From Trebonia sp963795335 (lineage in GTDB: Bacteria; Actinomycetota; Actinomycetes; Streptosporangiales; Streptosporangiaceae), in assembly GCA_963795335.1 (NCBI GenBank), contig CAWCHI010000006.1, positions 434,001 through 498,000 on the forward strand: a stretch of 64,000 bases of DNA, read 5' to 3'. Shown piece after piece: positions 23,952-32,228 of the stretch (position 1 is the first letter of the stretch; every line of letters begins with the position of its first letter). The notes beneath the pieces were generated by a model. The model was given only the letters and a program-made list of their open reading frames with translations, had not been told where the DNA came from and searched no databases. A program made the translations under genes and the position numbers.

Positions 23952-25070
23952 ATGGACACACCGAGCTGGCCCGCGCTGATCCGCGCCCTAATCGGCAAGC
24001 AGGCGCTGACCGCTGAGCAGACTGCCTGGGCGATGAACGAGATCATGGAGGGGGCCGCCACCCCGGCCCAGATCGCCGGCTTCGGTGTGGCCCTTCGGGC
24101 CAAGGGCGAGACCGCGGCCGAGATGTCCGGCCTGGCCGCGTCGATGCTCGCGCACGCGACCCCGATCAGCATCGCCGGCCCGGTCACCGACCTGGTCGGC
24201 ACCGGCGGCGACGGCGCCCAGACGGTCAACGTCTCCACCATGGCGACCATCGTGGCCGCCGCGGCCGGGGTGCCGATGGTCAAGCACGGCAACCGGGCCG
24301 CGTCGTCCGCCTGCGGCGCGGCCGACGTGCTGGAGGCGCTGGGCGTGGTAATCGACCTGCCTGCGGCCGCCACCGAGGCACTGTTCGCCGAGCTGGGCGT
24401 GGCCTTCCTGTTCGCGGCGCTGTACCACCCGTCGCTGCGCCACGCGGGCCCGGTCCGCAGTCAGCTGGGCGTGCCGACCGCGTTCAACTACCTCGGCCCG
24501 CTGACCAACCCGGCGCGACCGTCGGCCCTCGCCGTCGGCGTCGCCGACCCGCTGATGGGCCCCGTCCTGGCGGGCGTGTACGCCGGGCGCGGGAACACGG
24601 CGCTGGTATTCCACGGTGGCGGCCTCGACGAGCTGACCACCACCGGCCCGTCGACAGTGTGGATCGCGGCCGACGGGATCGTGTCCGAGACCAGCTTCGA
24701 CCCGGCCGCCCTGGGGCTGCCGCGTTCCTCGCTGGCCGACCTGCGCGGCGGCGACCCGGCCCGCAACGCGGCCGTGGTCCGGACCGTGCTCGCGGGCGAG
24801 GCTGGGCCGGTCCGGGACATCGTGCTGCTCAACGCGGCCGCTGCGATGGTCGCGGCCGACGGGTTGGCCGTGGTGGCGGCGGCCCGGACGCTGTCGGCCG
24901 ACCCGGCCGCGCCGGTCATCAACTCGCGCGCCGCGGCCGGTGAGGCGCTCACCAAGGCCCTGTCCGAGGGCCTGGCCCGGGCCGCGGCGGCGGTCGACTC
25001 GGGCGCCGCGGCCGGCCTGCTGGCCCGCTGGGTCGACACCAGCAGCCGCCTTGCCGCCCACCGCGCCTAG
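23952..25070 (+). CDS. trpD: Anthranilate phosphoribosyltransferase
   Basis: A 372-residue enzyme that joins anthranilate to phosphoribosyl pyrophosphate in tryptophan synthesis. Signature elements: DLVGTGGDGAQTVNVSTM (near residue 80), the substrate loop KHGNRAASSACGAADVLEALG (near 112) and LGPLTNPA (near 180). The family usually runs to about 345 residues; the extra length is an Ala-rich carboxy-terminal helix region. It stands apart from other trp genes, next to respiratory genes, an arrangement I recall from Streptomyces. The start ATG has AGGTG about eight bases upstream. Confidence 0.93.
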   Translation: MDTPSWPALIRALIGKQALTAEQTAWAMNEIMEGAATPAQIAGFGVALRAKGETAAEMSGLAASMLAHATPISIAGPVTDLVGTGGDGAQTVNVSTMATIVAAAAGVPMVKHGNRAASSACGAADVLEALGVVIDLPAAATEALFAELGVAFLFAALYHPSLRHAGPVRSQLGVPTAFNYLGPLTNPARPSALAVGVADPLMGPVLAGVYAGRGNTALVFHGGGLDELTTTGPSTVWIAADGIVSETSFDPAALGLPRSSLADLRGGDPARNAAVVRTVLAGEAGPVRDIVLLNAAAAMVAADGLAVVAAARTLSADPAAPVINSRAAAGEALTKALSEGLARAAAAVDSGAAAGLLARWVDTSSRLAAHRA

Positions 25071-25182
25071 ACCCCGCACTCGGTCATCCGGCGCCCGCCC
25101 GGCTCTTCTTGCTGTTATCAAGTAAGTGCCGGTGTGGCGGGAGGGCCTGCCGGTGCGGGACGGCGTGCCGAGCGGAGGTGCA

Positions 25183-25280
25183 TGCTGAGCCGGGGGGCGC
25201 ACCGGGGCGGGTGCGCACCGCGGCGGGGACGTGCATGTGAGTGTGCTGAGCCGAGGGTGGGCACCGGGGCGGGGCGCGGG
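25183..25280 (+). repeat. Imperfect 61-bp-spaced direct repeat
   Basis: TGCTGAGCCG followed by a G-rich run and GCACCGGGGCGGG occurs from 25183 and again, with several changes, from 25244. Shorter decayed pieces follow up to about 25350. Confidence 0.6.
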
Positions 25281-25407
25281 CTGGGGAGGGGTGCGCGCCG
25301 GGGCAGGTGCGTGCCCGCTACCGGGCTGCATGCCGGGCCGGGGGCGCGAGCCGGGTGGATCGCAGTGTTGATCATCGGAAGGTGGAACCTTATGCGGCTG
25401 TAGCACC

Positions 25408-25436
25408 TAAAAGTTTCCTTCTAGATAAAAGTTTCC
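25408..25436 (+). repeat. Two direct copies of TAAAAGTTTCC
   Basis: TAAAAGTTTCC occurs at 25408-25418 and 25426-25436, 18 bases apart, in an AT-rich island about 280 bp upstream of the sensor kinase. The core equals the arms of the inverted repeat at 7318-7352. Confidence 0.8.
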
Positions 25437-25713
25437 GTAATTGTGTTCGCTCCCTGTCCCACTCGTATCGGCTGCCCATCCGGACATCTTCTCGGGTGGG
25501 GAACGTCACCGGATGCGCCCCGCGCCGGAGGTGGCCGGGCTACCGAAGGGCGGCGAAGGTAGGGAAGCGCCCGGCGGAATGGAGGAAGGGCACGGGGAGG
25601 ACCACTGGGGCCGCCGGGGAAAGGGCGGGAGCGGCGGGGCGGGAACTGGTCAGCACTGAGGGCTACGCCCCGGGGAGGAGGCGCCGCGGGCGGCGGGCGG
25701 CTACCTTAGAGTC

Positions 25714-27537
25714 GTGGGCCCCGAACGCGATATGTCGTCCCCGGCGGGCTGGCTGCGGTCGGCCGCCTATCCGGCGTACCCGGAACCTGAGGCGCGTCCG
25801 CCCCGCGCGCCGCTGACCAAGCGGATGCGGCCCGCCCACTGGATCGCCCTCGACTGCGCCGTCGGCGTGGTCGCGGGGCTGTGCTGCGCGGCCGCCGTCG
25901 GCCACCACAGCACCCCCGGGCAGGCCCGGTTGCCGATGGTGGTACTGGTCCTGCTGGGGGTCTTCTTTTCGGTGGCACTGCGCCGCCGCGCCCCCGTCGT
26001 CGCGTTCGGCGCGTTGATGATCATGGGGACGGTGGTGGCGAGGCTGTCGCCCGGGGTGTCGGCGCTGATCTTCCTGGCCGCCGCCTACGTGCTCTACACG
26101 CTGACGGTGGAGACACGCAAGCGGACCGGGGCGGCCGCCATCGCCTTGCTCCTCGCGACCTTGGTCGGCGTCGGGATCACCGGACCGCGGAGCGTGGACG
26201 CGCGCGCCGCCGCCGTCCAGGGCACCGACACAGGTGTGTTCATCCCGGTCGCGCTGGCCGGCGTCATCGCCTGGATGACGGGCTACTCGGTGCGCCAGCG
26301 CCGCCGCTACGTGGTGACACTCCAGCAGCAGGCGGCCAGCAGCGCGGTCGCCGAGGAACGGCTGCGGATCGCGCGCGAGCTGCATGACGTGGTGGCGCAC
26401 AGCATGTCCGTTATCGCCGTCCAGGCCGGGTACGGCCAGTACGTCATCGACAGCAGCCCCGACGGCGCCCGGGAGGCACTCGGCGCTATCCAGGCGACCA
26501 GCCGGGACGCGCTCGAAGAGATGCGCCGCATGCTCGGGGTGCTGCGCCAGCAGGACGCCGGCGCTGACGGCACTGGAACCGGCACGCCGCAGGCCGGCGA
26601 GTCCGGGCAAGCCGCCGGGCTCACGCTCCCGGCCGCGCCGGCCCTGCCGGGCTCCGGAAGCGACGGCGCCCCGCTGGCGTTCGGCCCCGCCGCGGGCGCA
26701 GTCGCCCCGGACCTGGCAGGCGGCACAGCCGACGCATGCGCAGCCGAGGGCAGCCCGGCCAAGGCCGGCCCGGTCGGCTGGGCGGCGGCGGGCACCGGGG
26801 CCACGCGCACCGGAACACGCAGCGGAGACAGGGCAACCGGAGACAGGGCAACCGGAGACAGGGCAACCGGAGACAGAGTCACCCGGAATACAGACGCGGG
26901 GGGCGCCGGCAGGCGGGATACGGGCGCCAGGGACCCAGGCCACGGCGCGGCGGCCGTGTCCGTTTCCGGCGGGGCGGCGGCGAGCTGGGCCCCGCTGGCG
27001 CCGGCCCCTGGGCTGGCCGCGCTCGACCGGCTGATCAGCCGGACCCGGGGGGCCGGGGTGAGGCTGGTCCTGGAGGTGTCCGGGCAGGCCCGGCCCGCGC
27101 TTGCGGGAGTCGACCTGTCCGCCTTCCGCATCATCCAGGAAGCGCTCACCAACGTCGTCAAGCATGCGGGCACGGGCGCGGACTGCGTCGTCAGCCTCAC
27201 CTACACGGACGCCGACCTGGTCATCCGGGTAACCGACGACGGCGGCCGGGCGGCCGCCGCCGGGCTGGGCGGGGGACGACTAGGCGACATGTGCGCCACC
27301 GGGACCGGGCACGGGATTATCGGCATGCGGGAACGGGTGAACCTGTGCGGCGGCACGTTCGCGGCCGGGCCCCGGCCCGAGGGCGGGTTCCAGGTCACCG
27401 CCACGCTGCCACTGCCCGCGATCGCACTGCCCGCTCCCCCGCCCGCGGGACCGGGCGTGATCAACGCCCCCGCCGCCCTCTCCCTGACGAGCGCCCGGCC
27501 GGCCGCGCTGACCGAGGGGCAGGGCGGCCGACGGTGA
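25714..27537 (+). CDS. Two-component sensor histidine kinase (NarL/HisKA_3 type)
   Basis: A 607-residue membrane kinase. About four helices span residues 45-195 (for example ALDCAVGVVAGLCCAAAVG); the dimerisation domain follows with phosphoacceptor His224 in ARELHDVVAHSMSVI; the ATP domain near residues 435-570 has RIIQEALTNVVKHA (N box) and GHGIIGMRERV (G2). Between them lies a low-complexity insert of about 150 residues with four copies of the pentapeptide GDRAT-like repeat; most relatives have a short linker. The GTG at 25714 is supported by TACCTT six bases upstream (leaderless); ATG at 25732 is an alternative. The stop overlaps the response regulator start by four bases. The signal is unknown. 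Confidence 0.9.
   Translation: MGPERDMSSPAGWLRSAAYPAYPEPEARPPRAPLTKRMRPAHWIALDCAVGVVAGLCCAAAVGHHSTPGQARLPMVVLVLLGVFFSVALRRRAPVVAFGALMIMGTVVARLSPGVSALIFLAAAYVLYTLTVETRKRTGAAAIALLLATLVGVGITGPRSVDARAAAVQGTDTGVFIPVALAGVIAWMTGYSVRQRRRYVVTLQQQAASSAVAEERLRIARELHDVVAHSMSVIAVQAGYGQYVIDSSPDGAREALGAIQATSRDALEEMRRMLGVLRQQDAGADGTGTGTPQAGESGQAAGLTLPAAPALPGSGSDGAPLAFGPAAGAVAPDLAGGTADACAAEGSPAKAGPVGWAAAGTGATRTGTRSGDRATGDRATGDRATGDRVTRNTDAGGAGRRDTGARDPGHGAAAVSVSGGAAASWAPLAPAPGLAALDRLISRTRGAGVRLVLEVSGQARPALAGVDLSAFRIIQEALTNVVKHAGTGADCVVSLTYTDADLVIRVTDDGGRAAAAGLGGGRLGDMCATGTGHGIIGMRERVNLCGGTFAAGPRPEGGFQVTATLPLPAIALPAPPPAGPGVINAPAALSLTSARPAALTEGQGGRR
26824..26883 (+). repeat. 15-bp tandem repeat in the kinase linker, four copies
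   Basis: GGAGACAGGGCAACC occurs three times exactly (26824-26868) and once altered (26869-26883). It encodes the GDRAT pentapeptide repeats near residues 371-390. Confidence 0.9.
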
Positions 27538-28292
27538 CGATCTCGGTCGCCGTGGCCGACGACCAGGCGCTGGTCCGGGTCGGGTTCTGCGGCATCGTGG
27601 CCGCCACCGACGGGTTCACCGTCGTCGGGCAGGCCGCCAACGGGGCCGAGGCGGTCGCGGTCGCCCGCTCGGCCCGGCCGGACGTCCTGCTGATGGACGT
27701 GCGGATGCCCGTCCTGAACGGGATCGACGCGACCAGGCAGGTCACTTCCGGCCCGGACACGGCCGGGGTCCGGGTCATCATCTTGACCACCTTCGACCTC
27801 GACGAGTACGTGTTCGGGGCGCTGCGGGCGGGAGCCAGCGGCTTCCTGCTGAAGGACACCCTGCCGGCCGAGCTGGTCACCGCCATCCGGGTGGTCGCGG
27901 CGGGCGAGGCCCTGCTCGCCCCGAGCGTGACCCGCCGACTGATCAGCGAGTTCGCCGGTCACCGGGGGCCCGGCGGCCAGGACCTTGGCTCCCCCGTGGC
28001 CGGGACACCGCTCGCCGGGACGGCCGGCTCGCTGGCAGGCGGGACACGGGCGGACGGTCCGACCGCGGCGGCCGCCGGCCGGGACCGGGTCAGCCGGCTG
28101 CTGACCGACCGTGAGCGCGAGGTGCTGCGGCTGGTGGCGGCGGGGATGTCAAACGGGGAGATCGCCGACCACTTGCGCATCTCCCCCGCCACCGCCAAGA
28201 CCCACGTCGCCCACCTGCTGACCAAGCTGGACGCGCGCGACCGGGTGCAGCTGGTGATCATCGCCTACCACGCGGGCCTGGCGGTTCCCTAG
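27534..28292 (+). CDS. LuxR/NarL-type response regulator
   Basis: A 252-residue regulator. The receiver domain (residues 1-120) has AVADDQALVR, phosphoacceptor Asp near 55 in DVLLMDVRMPV, and LKDTLPAE with the conserved Lys; the LuxR helix-turn-helix (about 188-245) reads LTDREREVLRLVAAGMSNGEIA and ISPATAKTHVAHLLTKL. The linker between them is about 60 residues and Gly/Ala-rich, longer than usual. The GTG start overlaps the kinase stop (GTGA), so the pair is translated together. It should control transcription on phosphorylation by the kinase; targets are unknown, though the pair lies between the two halves of the respiratory cluster. Confidence 0.93.
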   Translation: MTISVAVADDQALVRVGFCGIVAATDGFTVVGQAANGAEAVAVARSARPDVLLMDVRMPVLNGIDATRQVTSGPDTAGVRVIILTTFDLDEYVFGALRAGASGFLLKDTLPAELVTAIRVVAAGEALLAPSVTRRLISEFAGHRGPGGQDLGSPVAGTPLAGTAGSLAGGTRADGPTAAAAGRDRVSRLLTDREREVLRLVAAGMSNGEIADHLRISPATAKTHVAHLLTKLDARDRVQLVIIAYHAGLAVP

Positions 28293-28306
28293 CGGAAAAC
28301 GACGCA

Positions 28307-28346
28307 GTCCCCATCGCACCGGCCAGCTGGCGGGTGCGACGGGGAC
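28307..28346. terminator. Hairpin terminator between response regulator and ctaF
   Basis: GTCCCCATCGCACC (28307-28320) pairs with GGTGCGACGGGGAC (28333-28346) apart from one mismatch, between convergent genes. Confidence 0.7.
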
Positions 28347-28374
28347 CGTGTCCGTTGTTCCGGAGACGGCCTGC

Positions 28375-28771
28375 CTAGTGGCTGAAGTGGCCCCGGTAGT
28401 ACTCGAAGACGAACCCGATGGCGGCGAACACGATCAGCATGAAGCCGATGAGCACCAGCCACCAGCCGATGGCGAAGCCGAGCGCGGTGATCGCGGCGGC
28501 CGCGGCGACCCAGAGCGGCCACCAGCTGTGCGGGCTGAAGAAGCCGATCTCGCCGGTGCCCTGGGCGATCTCGCCCTCATCGTCGTCCTCCGGGCGCAGC
28601 GGCAAGCGGCGGCCGGTGAACAGCACGTAGAAACCGGTCAGCAGAGCCAGCCCGACCGCCAGGGCCAGGGCGGTCGTGCCGGTCGGGTCGTAGGAGGTGT
28701 ACCAGTAAACGACATCGGCGCCCTAGGAAGAAGATGCCGCAGCCGATGAACAGCCAGCCTTCAACCTTCAT
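28375..28771 (-). pseudogene. ctaF: Cytochrome c oxidase subunit IV, one-base insertion
   Basis: The small actinobacterial subunit IV of the aa3 oxidase, 131 residues if repaired. The first frame gives MKVEGWLFIGCGIFFL, the start of helix 1; the second frame resumes ADVVYWYTSYDPTGTT and continues through a second helix (LALAVGLALLTGFYVLFTG), a charged loop and two further helices, ending YYRGHFSH. The break lies at the GGG run near 28720-28725; the span is 397 bases, one more than whole codons. As the gene is conserved and sits 15 bases downstream of ctaD in the oxidase operon, a sequence error is much more likely than a real null. Confidence 0.85.
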
Positions 28772-28786
28772 GTCAGTTGCACGCCC

Positions 28787-30526
28787 CTACTTCTTGACCG
28801 CGACGAACGGTGACTGGGTGCCCGCGCTGATCGCCGGGATGTCCTGGTCGAGCCCCCGGGACGCCGCCCCCGCCACGATGTGCGGGTAGTGCGCCTCGAA
28901 GGCCGGGCGCTCGGAGCGGATCCGCGGGATCCGGTAGAAGTTGTGCCGCGGCGGCGGGCAGGAGGTGGCCCACTCGAGCGAGGAGGCGAAACCCCACGGG
29001 TCCTCCTCGGTGACGTACTCGCCGTGCCGGGTGGTGATGTAGACGTTCCAGATGAACATCAGGATCGACAGCGCCAGCAGCCACGAGCCAACGGTGGAGA
29101 TGATGTTCAGCGTGGTGACGTTGCCTGGCAGGAACGGGTAGTTCGCGGTGCGCCGGACCTGGCCCTCGACGCCGGTCCAGTGCTGGACCAGGAACGTCAT
29201 GTTGAAGCCGATGAACATCAGCCAGAACTGGACCTTGCCGATCCGGTTGCCGAGCATCTTCCCGGTCATCTTCGGCCACCAGAAGTACAGGCCGGCGAAC
29301 ATCCCGAACAGCACCGTGCCGGCCAGCACGTAGTGGAAGTGCGCGACCACGAAGTAGGAGTCGGAGACGGCGAAGTCCATCGGCGGCGAGGCCAGGATGA
29401 TGCCGGTGATCCCGCCGAAGAGGAAGACCACCAGGAAGCCGACCGTGTACAGCATCGGCGGCTCGAAGCTCAGCTGGCCGCGCCACATGGTGCCCGCCCA
29501 GTTGAAGAACTTCACCCCGGTTGGCACCGCGATCAGCAGCGTCATGAACGAGAAGAACGGGAGCAGCACCGCGCCGGTGGTGAACATGTGGTGCGCCCAC
29601 ACGGTCATCGCCAGGCCCGCGATCGCGATCGTCGCCGCGATCAGGGTCTTGTAGCCGAACAGCGGCTTGCGGCTGAACACGGGCAGGATCTCGGTGGCGA
29701 TGCCGAAGAAGGGCAACGCCAAGATATAGACCTCGGGATGGCCGAAGAACCAGAAGAGGTTTTGCCACAGGATCGCGCCGCCGGAGTTGGCCGTGAAGAC
29801 CTGCGCGCCCAGGCGCCGGTCGACCTCGAGCACCAGCAGCGCGGCCGCCAGGACCGGGAACGCGAGCAGCACCAGGATCGAGGTGAGGAGCGCGTTCCAG
29901 GTGAAGATCGGCATCCGGAACATCGTCATGCCCGGCGCACGCATGCAGAAGATCGTGGTGACGAAGTTGACGCCGCCGAGGATGGTGCCGAAGCCGGACA
30001 GGGCCAGGCCCATGATCCACAGGTCGGCGCCGATCCCGGGCGAGTTCGTGGCGCTGGTCAGCGGCGCGTAGGCGTACCAGCCGAAGGCAGCCGAACCACC
30101 CGGGGCGAGGAAGCTGCCCAGCACGATCAGGCCGCCGAACAAGAACAGGTAGTAGCTGAGCAGGTTCAGCCGCGGGAACGCCACGTCGGGCGAGCCGATC
30201 TGCAGCGGCACCAGCTCGTTCGCGAACCCAACGAACAGCGGGGTGGCGAACAGCAGCAGCATGATCGTGCCGTGCATGGTGAACAGCTCGTTGTAGATCT
30301 GGTCCGACAGGAAGTTGCTGGTCGGCGACATCAGCTGGATGCGGATGAGCAGCGCCATGATGCCGGCGAAGAGGAAGAACACGAACGACGTGATCAGGTA
30401 CATGTGCCCGATGATCTTGTGGTCCGTGGAGGAGAGCCAGCCCGCCAGGACCGAGCCCTTACGCTCGGTCTTCGCGGCCCGGGCGGCCGCCCGGAGCGCT
30501 TGCGGGTGGTTTTCTACGGTTGTCAC
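28787..30526 (-). CDS. ctaD: Cytochrome c oxidase subunit I
   Basis: The 579-residue catalytic subunit of the aa3 oxidase, which reduces O2 to water and pumps protons. Key marks: low-spin haem His in FTMHGTIMLLLFATP (near residue 83), the CuB site with the His-Tyr crosslink in WFFGHPEVYILALP (near 265), the HH pair in TVWAHHMFTTG (near 313) and the haem a3/a histidines in VAHFHYVLAGTVLF (near 396). Twelve helices are evident. The GTG start at 30526 overlaps the ctaC stop by four bases (GTGA). Order ctaC-ctaD-ctaF is the usual actinobacterial one. Confidence 0.96.
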   Translation of the reverse strand: MTTVENHPQALRAAARAAKTERKGSVLAGWLSSTDHKIIGHMYLITSFVFFLFAGIMALLIRIQLMSPTSNFLSDQIYNELFTMHGTIMLLLFATPLFVGFANELVPLQIGSPDVAFPRLNLLSYYLFLFGGLIVLGSFLAPGGSAAFGWYAYAPLTSATNSPGIGADLWIMGLALSGFGTILGGVNFVTTIFCMRAPGMTMFRMPIFTWNALLTSILVLLAFPVLAAALLVLEVDRRLGAQVFTANSGGAILWQNLFWFFGHPEVYILALPFFGIATEILPVFSRKPLFGYKTLIAATIAIAGLAMTVWAHHMFTTGAVLLPFFSFMTLLIAVPTGVKFFNWAGTMWRGQLSFEPPMLYTVGFLVVFLFGGITGIILASPPMDFAVSDSYFVVAHFHYVLAGTVLFGMFAGLYFWWPKMTGKMLGNRIGKVQFWLMFIGFNMTFLVQHWTGVEGQVRRTANYPFLPGNVTTLNIISTVGSWLLALSILMFIWNVYITTRHGEYVTEEDPWGFASSLEWATSCPPPRHNFYRIPRIRSERPAFEAHYPHIVAGAASRGLDQDIPAISAGTQSPFVAVKK

Positions 30527-31323
30527 TGGGTGCTCCCTGAAGCCGTGTTCTGAACCGCCTGCTCCTGGGTGATCCATGTCTTGAACTGAGCAGGAGTCAC
30601 GATCTTGAGCGTGAACAGCATACGGCTGTGGTAGAGGCCGCACAGCTCGCTGCAGTGCCCGGTGAAGGTGCCGGTCTGGGTGGCGGTGATCGAGAAGTGG
30701 TTCGGGTGGCCGGGGATGACGTCGCGCTTGAACAGGAACTCCGGCACCCAGAAGGCGTGGATCACGTCCGGCGAGGTCAGGTTGAAGTTGACCGTCTCAC
30801 CGACCGGGATCTCCAGCAGCGGCATCGCCTTCTCGTTCTCCGCGTCGGTCAGCTGCGGGTTCCACATCGCCCCGTCGGTGTTGACCTTGTACTGCGGGTA
30901 GCCGAACTCCCACGACCACTGGAAGCCGGTCACGTTGACCGTGACAGCGGGGTTGTTCGGGATGGCGTCAATCGTGTTCTCGTCCTTGGCGGTGTAGTAG
31001 AAGAGCACCGCGATGAGCACGAAGGGGACGACCGTGTAGAGGATCTCGATCGGCATGTTGTAGCGCACCTGCGGCGGGAGCTTGTCCCCGCGCTTGCGGT
31101 GGAAGATCACCGCCCAGATGATCATGCCCCAGACGACCGCGCCGACGAGCAGGCCGGCGATCCACGAACCCTGCCAGAGCGACAGGGTGACCGCCCCCTG
31201 CTTGGTCACCGGGTTCGGGAAGCCGAAGCGGGTAAAGGTGTCGTTCGGCGAGCACCCCGCGAGGGCGAGCAGCCCGGCGGCAAGCGCCACGAGGCGCAGC
31301 GCGCTGGCCCGGCCGCGCGGCAT
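30523..31323 (-). CDS. ctaC: Cytochrome c oxidase subunit II
   Basis: A 266-residue subunit II that carries the CuA centre and receives electrons from QcrC. It opens with a lipoprotein signal, RLVALAAGLLALAGC, with Cys near residue 25 as the lipidation site; two helices follow (near 50-75 and 95-115), then the cupredoxin domain with DVIHAFWVPEF and the CuA ligand loop GHCSELCGLYHSRM near residue 225. ATG at 31323 is taken as start because the signal begins there, though no ribosome site is clear; the open frame runs far upstream without resemblance to the family. Confidence 0.94.
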   Translation of the reverse strand: MPRGRASALRLVALAAGLLALAGCSPNDTFTRFGFPNPVTKQGAVTLSLWQGSWIAGLLVGAVVWGMIIWAVIFHRKRGDKLPPQVRYNMPIEILYTVVPFVLIAVLFYYTAKDENTIDAIPNNPAVTVNVTGFQWSWEFGYPQYKVNTDGAMWNPQLTDAENEKAMPLLEIPVGETVNFNLTSPDVIHAFWVPEFLFKRDVIPGHPNHFSITATQTGTFTGHCSELCGLYHSRMLFTLKIVTPAQFKTWITQEQAVQNTASGSTQ

Positions 31324-31703
31324 CCGCGCGCGCTGGTCAGATCCACGTGACCCGGTGTCACGCGGGCCAGTGTCACCAAGGCCTGTGCCGCCCGGGGCGG
31401 AACCGCGCCCGCCGCGCGCGGCCTGCCGGCGAATCAGAGTCAAAGGAGGCGCCTTCCCCACAACGTCGCCCGGCCGCCTGTTGGTCTCCTCGTCAGGCGC
31501 CGGTCTCCGGTCTTCTACAGCGTGTCGTGGAAACAGTATCGCGTGCGCGGGCGAGCGTGCAGGGGGACCCCCGGCGTTCGGGGCAGTTGAGTTCAATTCG
31601 CCAGCCTGGGCCGTGCACCGAGCGCGTTCAACCTGCCCCTTTGCGTGTTTCCGCCCGTATCGGGGGACGCAGGAGGGCACTATGGTCCTGTGAGGGGCAT
31701 CCG
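31324..31703. other. Divergent promoter region of ctaC and TusA-like gene
   Basis: No gene is supported in these 380 bases. On the minus strand, GATACTGTTTCC (complement of 31524-31535) is a plausible -10 region for ctaC with a leader of about 200 bases, which is unusually long. Near 31585 a less GC-rich patch (GTTGAGTTCAATTCG) could hold the other promoter. No Rex-like or other known operator was recognised. Confidence 0.4.
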
Positions 31704-32192
31704 ATGAGCCGCACGCCGTGGCTCGGCCGGCCGGCCGGCAAGCATGCCGCCGGCGGGCGCGGGCGGGCCAGGCGCGATCCCGGTCAGACGCAGGTGCCGC
31801 CCGCTCCGGTTACCCGGCTGGCCCCGGCCGAGGCCAGCGGCCTGCTCGGCGCCCCGGTGCCGGCCGATACCGCCCCTGCGCTGACCTCGCCGGTGACCGA
31901 CGCCGCGCGGGCCGCCGTGGCCGCCTCGGCCGCGGCGCTGCCCGCCTACATCCCAGCCGGCGCCGCTCCGGCGCTCACCATCGACGCGCTCGGGCGCGAG
32001 TGCCCGATCCCGATCATCATGCTGGCTGAGCAGATCCGCGGCGTCCCCGTCGGGGCGGTGATCGCGCTCCTGGCCGACGACCCGGCCGCCTACAGCGACA
32101 TCCCCGCCTGGTGCGGGCTGAAGTCACACGAGTGCGTGTTCCGGGCCGGGTACGCGAACGGCTGGTCGTTCGGCATCCGCCGCCGCTACTGA
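31704..32192 (+). CDS. TusA/SirA-like sulfur carrier domain protein
   Basis: A 162-residue protein. The carboxy half is a TusA/SirA-type domain, LTIDALGRECPIPIIML with the CPxP sulfur-carrier cysteine, followed by VIALLADDPAAYSDIPAWC. The first 85 residues are a basic then Pro/Ala-rich extension not found in plain TusA. TusA-type proteins carry persulfide sulfur for tRNA thiolation, cofactor and Fe-S assembly. Divergent from ctaC and followed by a CtaG-like gene on the other strand, it may serve assembly of the respiratory chain. ATG at 31704 with GAGGGG upstream. Confidence 0.75.
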   Translation: MSRTPWLGRPAGKHAAGGRGRARRDPGQTQVPPAPVTRLAPAEASGLLGAPVPADTAPALTSPVTDAARAAVAASAAALPAYIPAGAAPALTIDALGRECPIPIIMLAEQIRGVPVGAVIALLADDPAAYSDIPAWCGLKSHECVFRAGYANGWSFGIRRRY

Positions 32193-32228
32193 CCCGGTCC
32201 GCCGGGCCGGGCGGGCGGCGACGCCGGG

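Larger units (their letters stand above)
25071..25713. other. Gene-poor stretch between trpD and sensor kinase
   Basis: No credible gene is seen in these 643 bases. The left end has the AT-rich word TTGCTGTTATC (25109-25119), also present at 7277-7287. The middle (25130-25350) is made of imperfect G-rich repeats built on GTGC, GCACCGGGGCGGG and GCTGAGCCG. An AT-rich island at 25375-25445 carries two copies of TAAAAGTTTCC. The right end holds the kinase promoter, with TACCTT at 25702-25707. Confidence 0.55.

Noticed and set aside
25130..25350. CRISPR array or satellite in the G-rich repeats
   Set aside because: Units are degenerate, spacing is irregular and no unique spacers of constant length occur.
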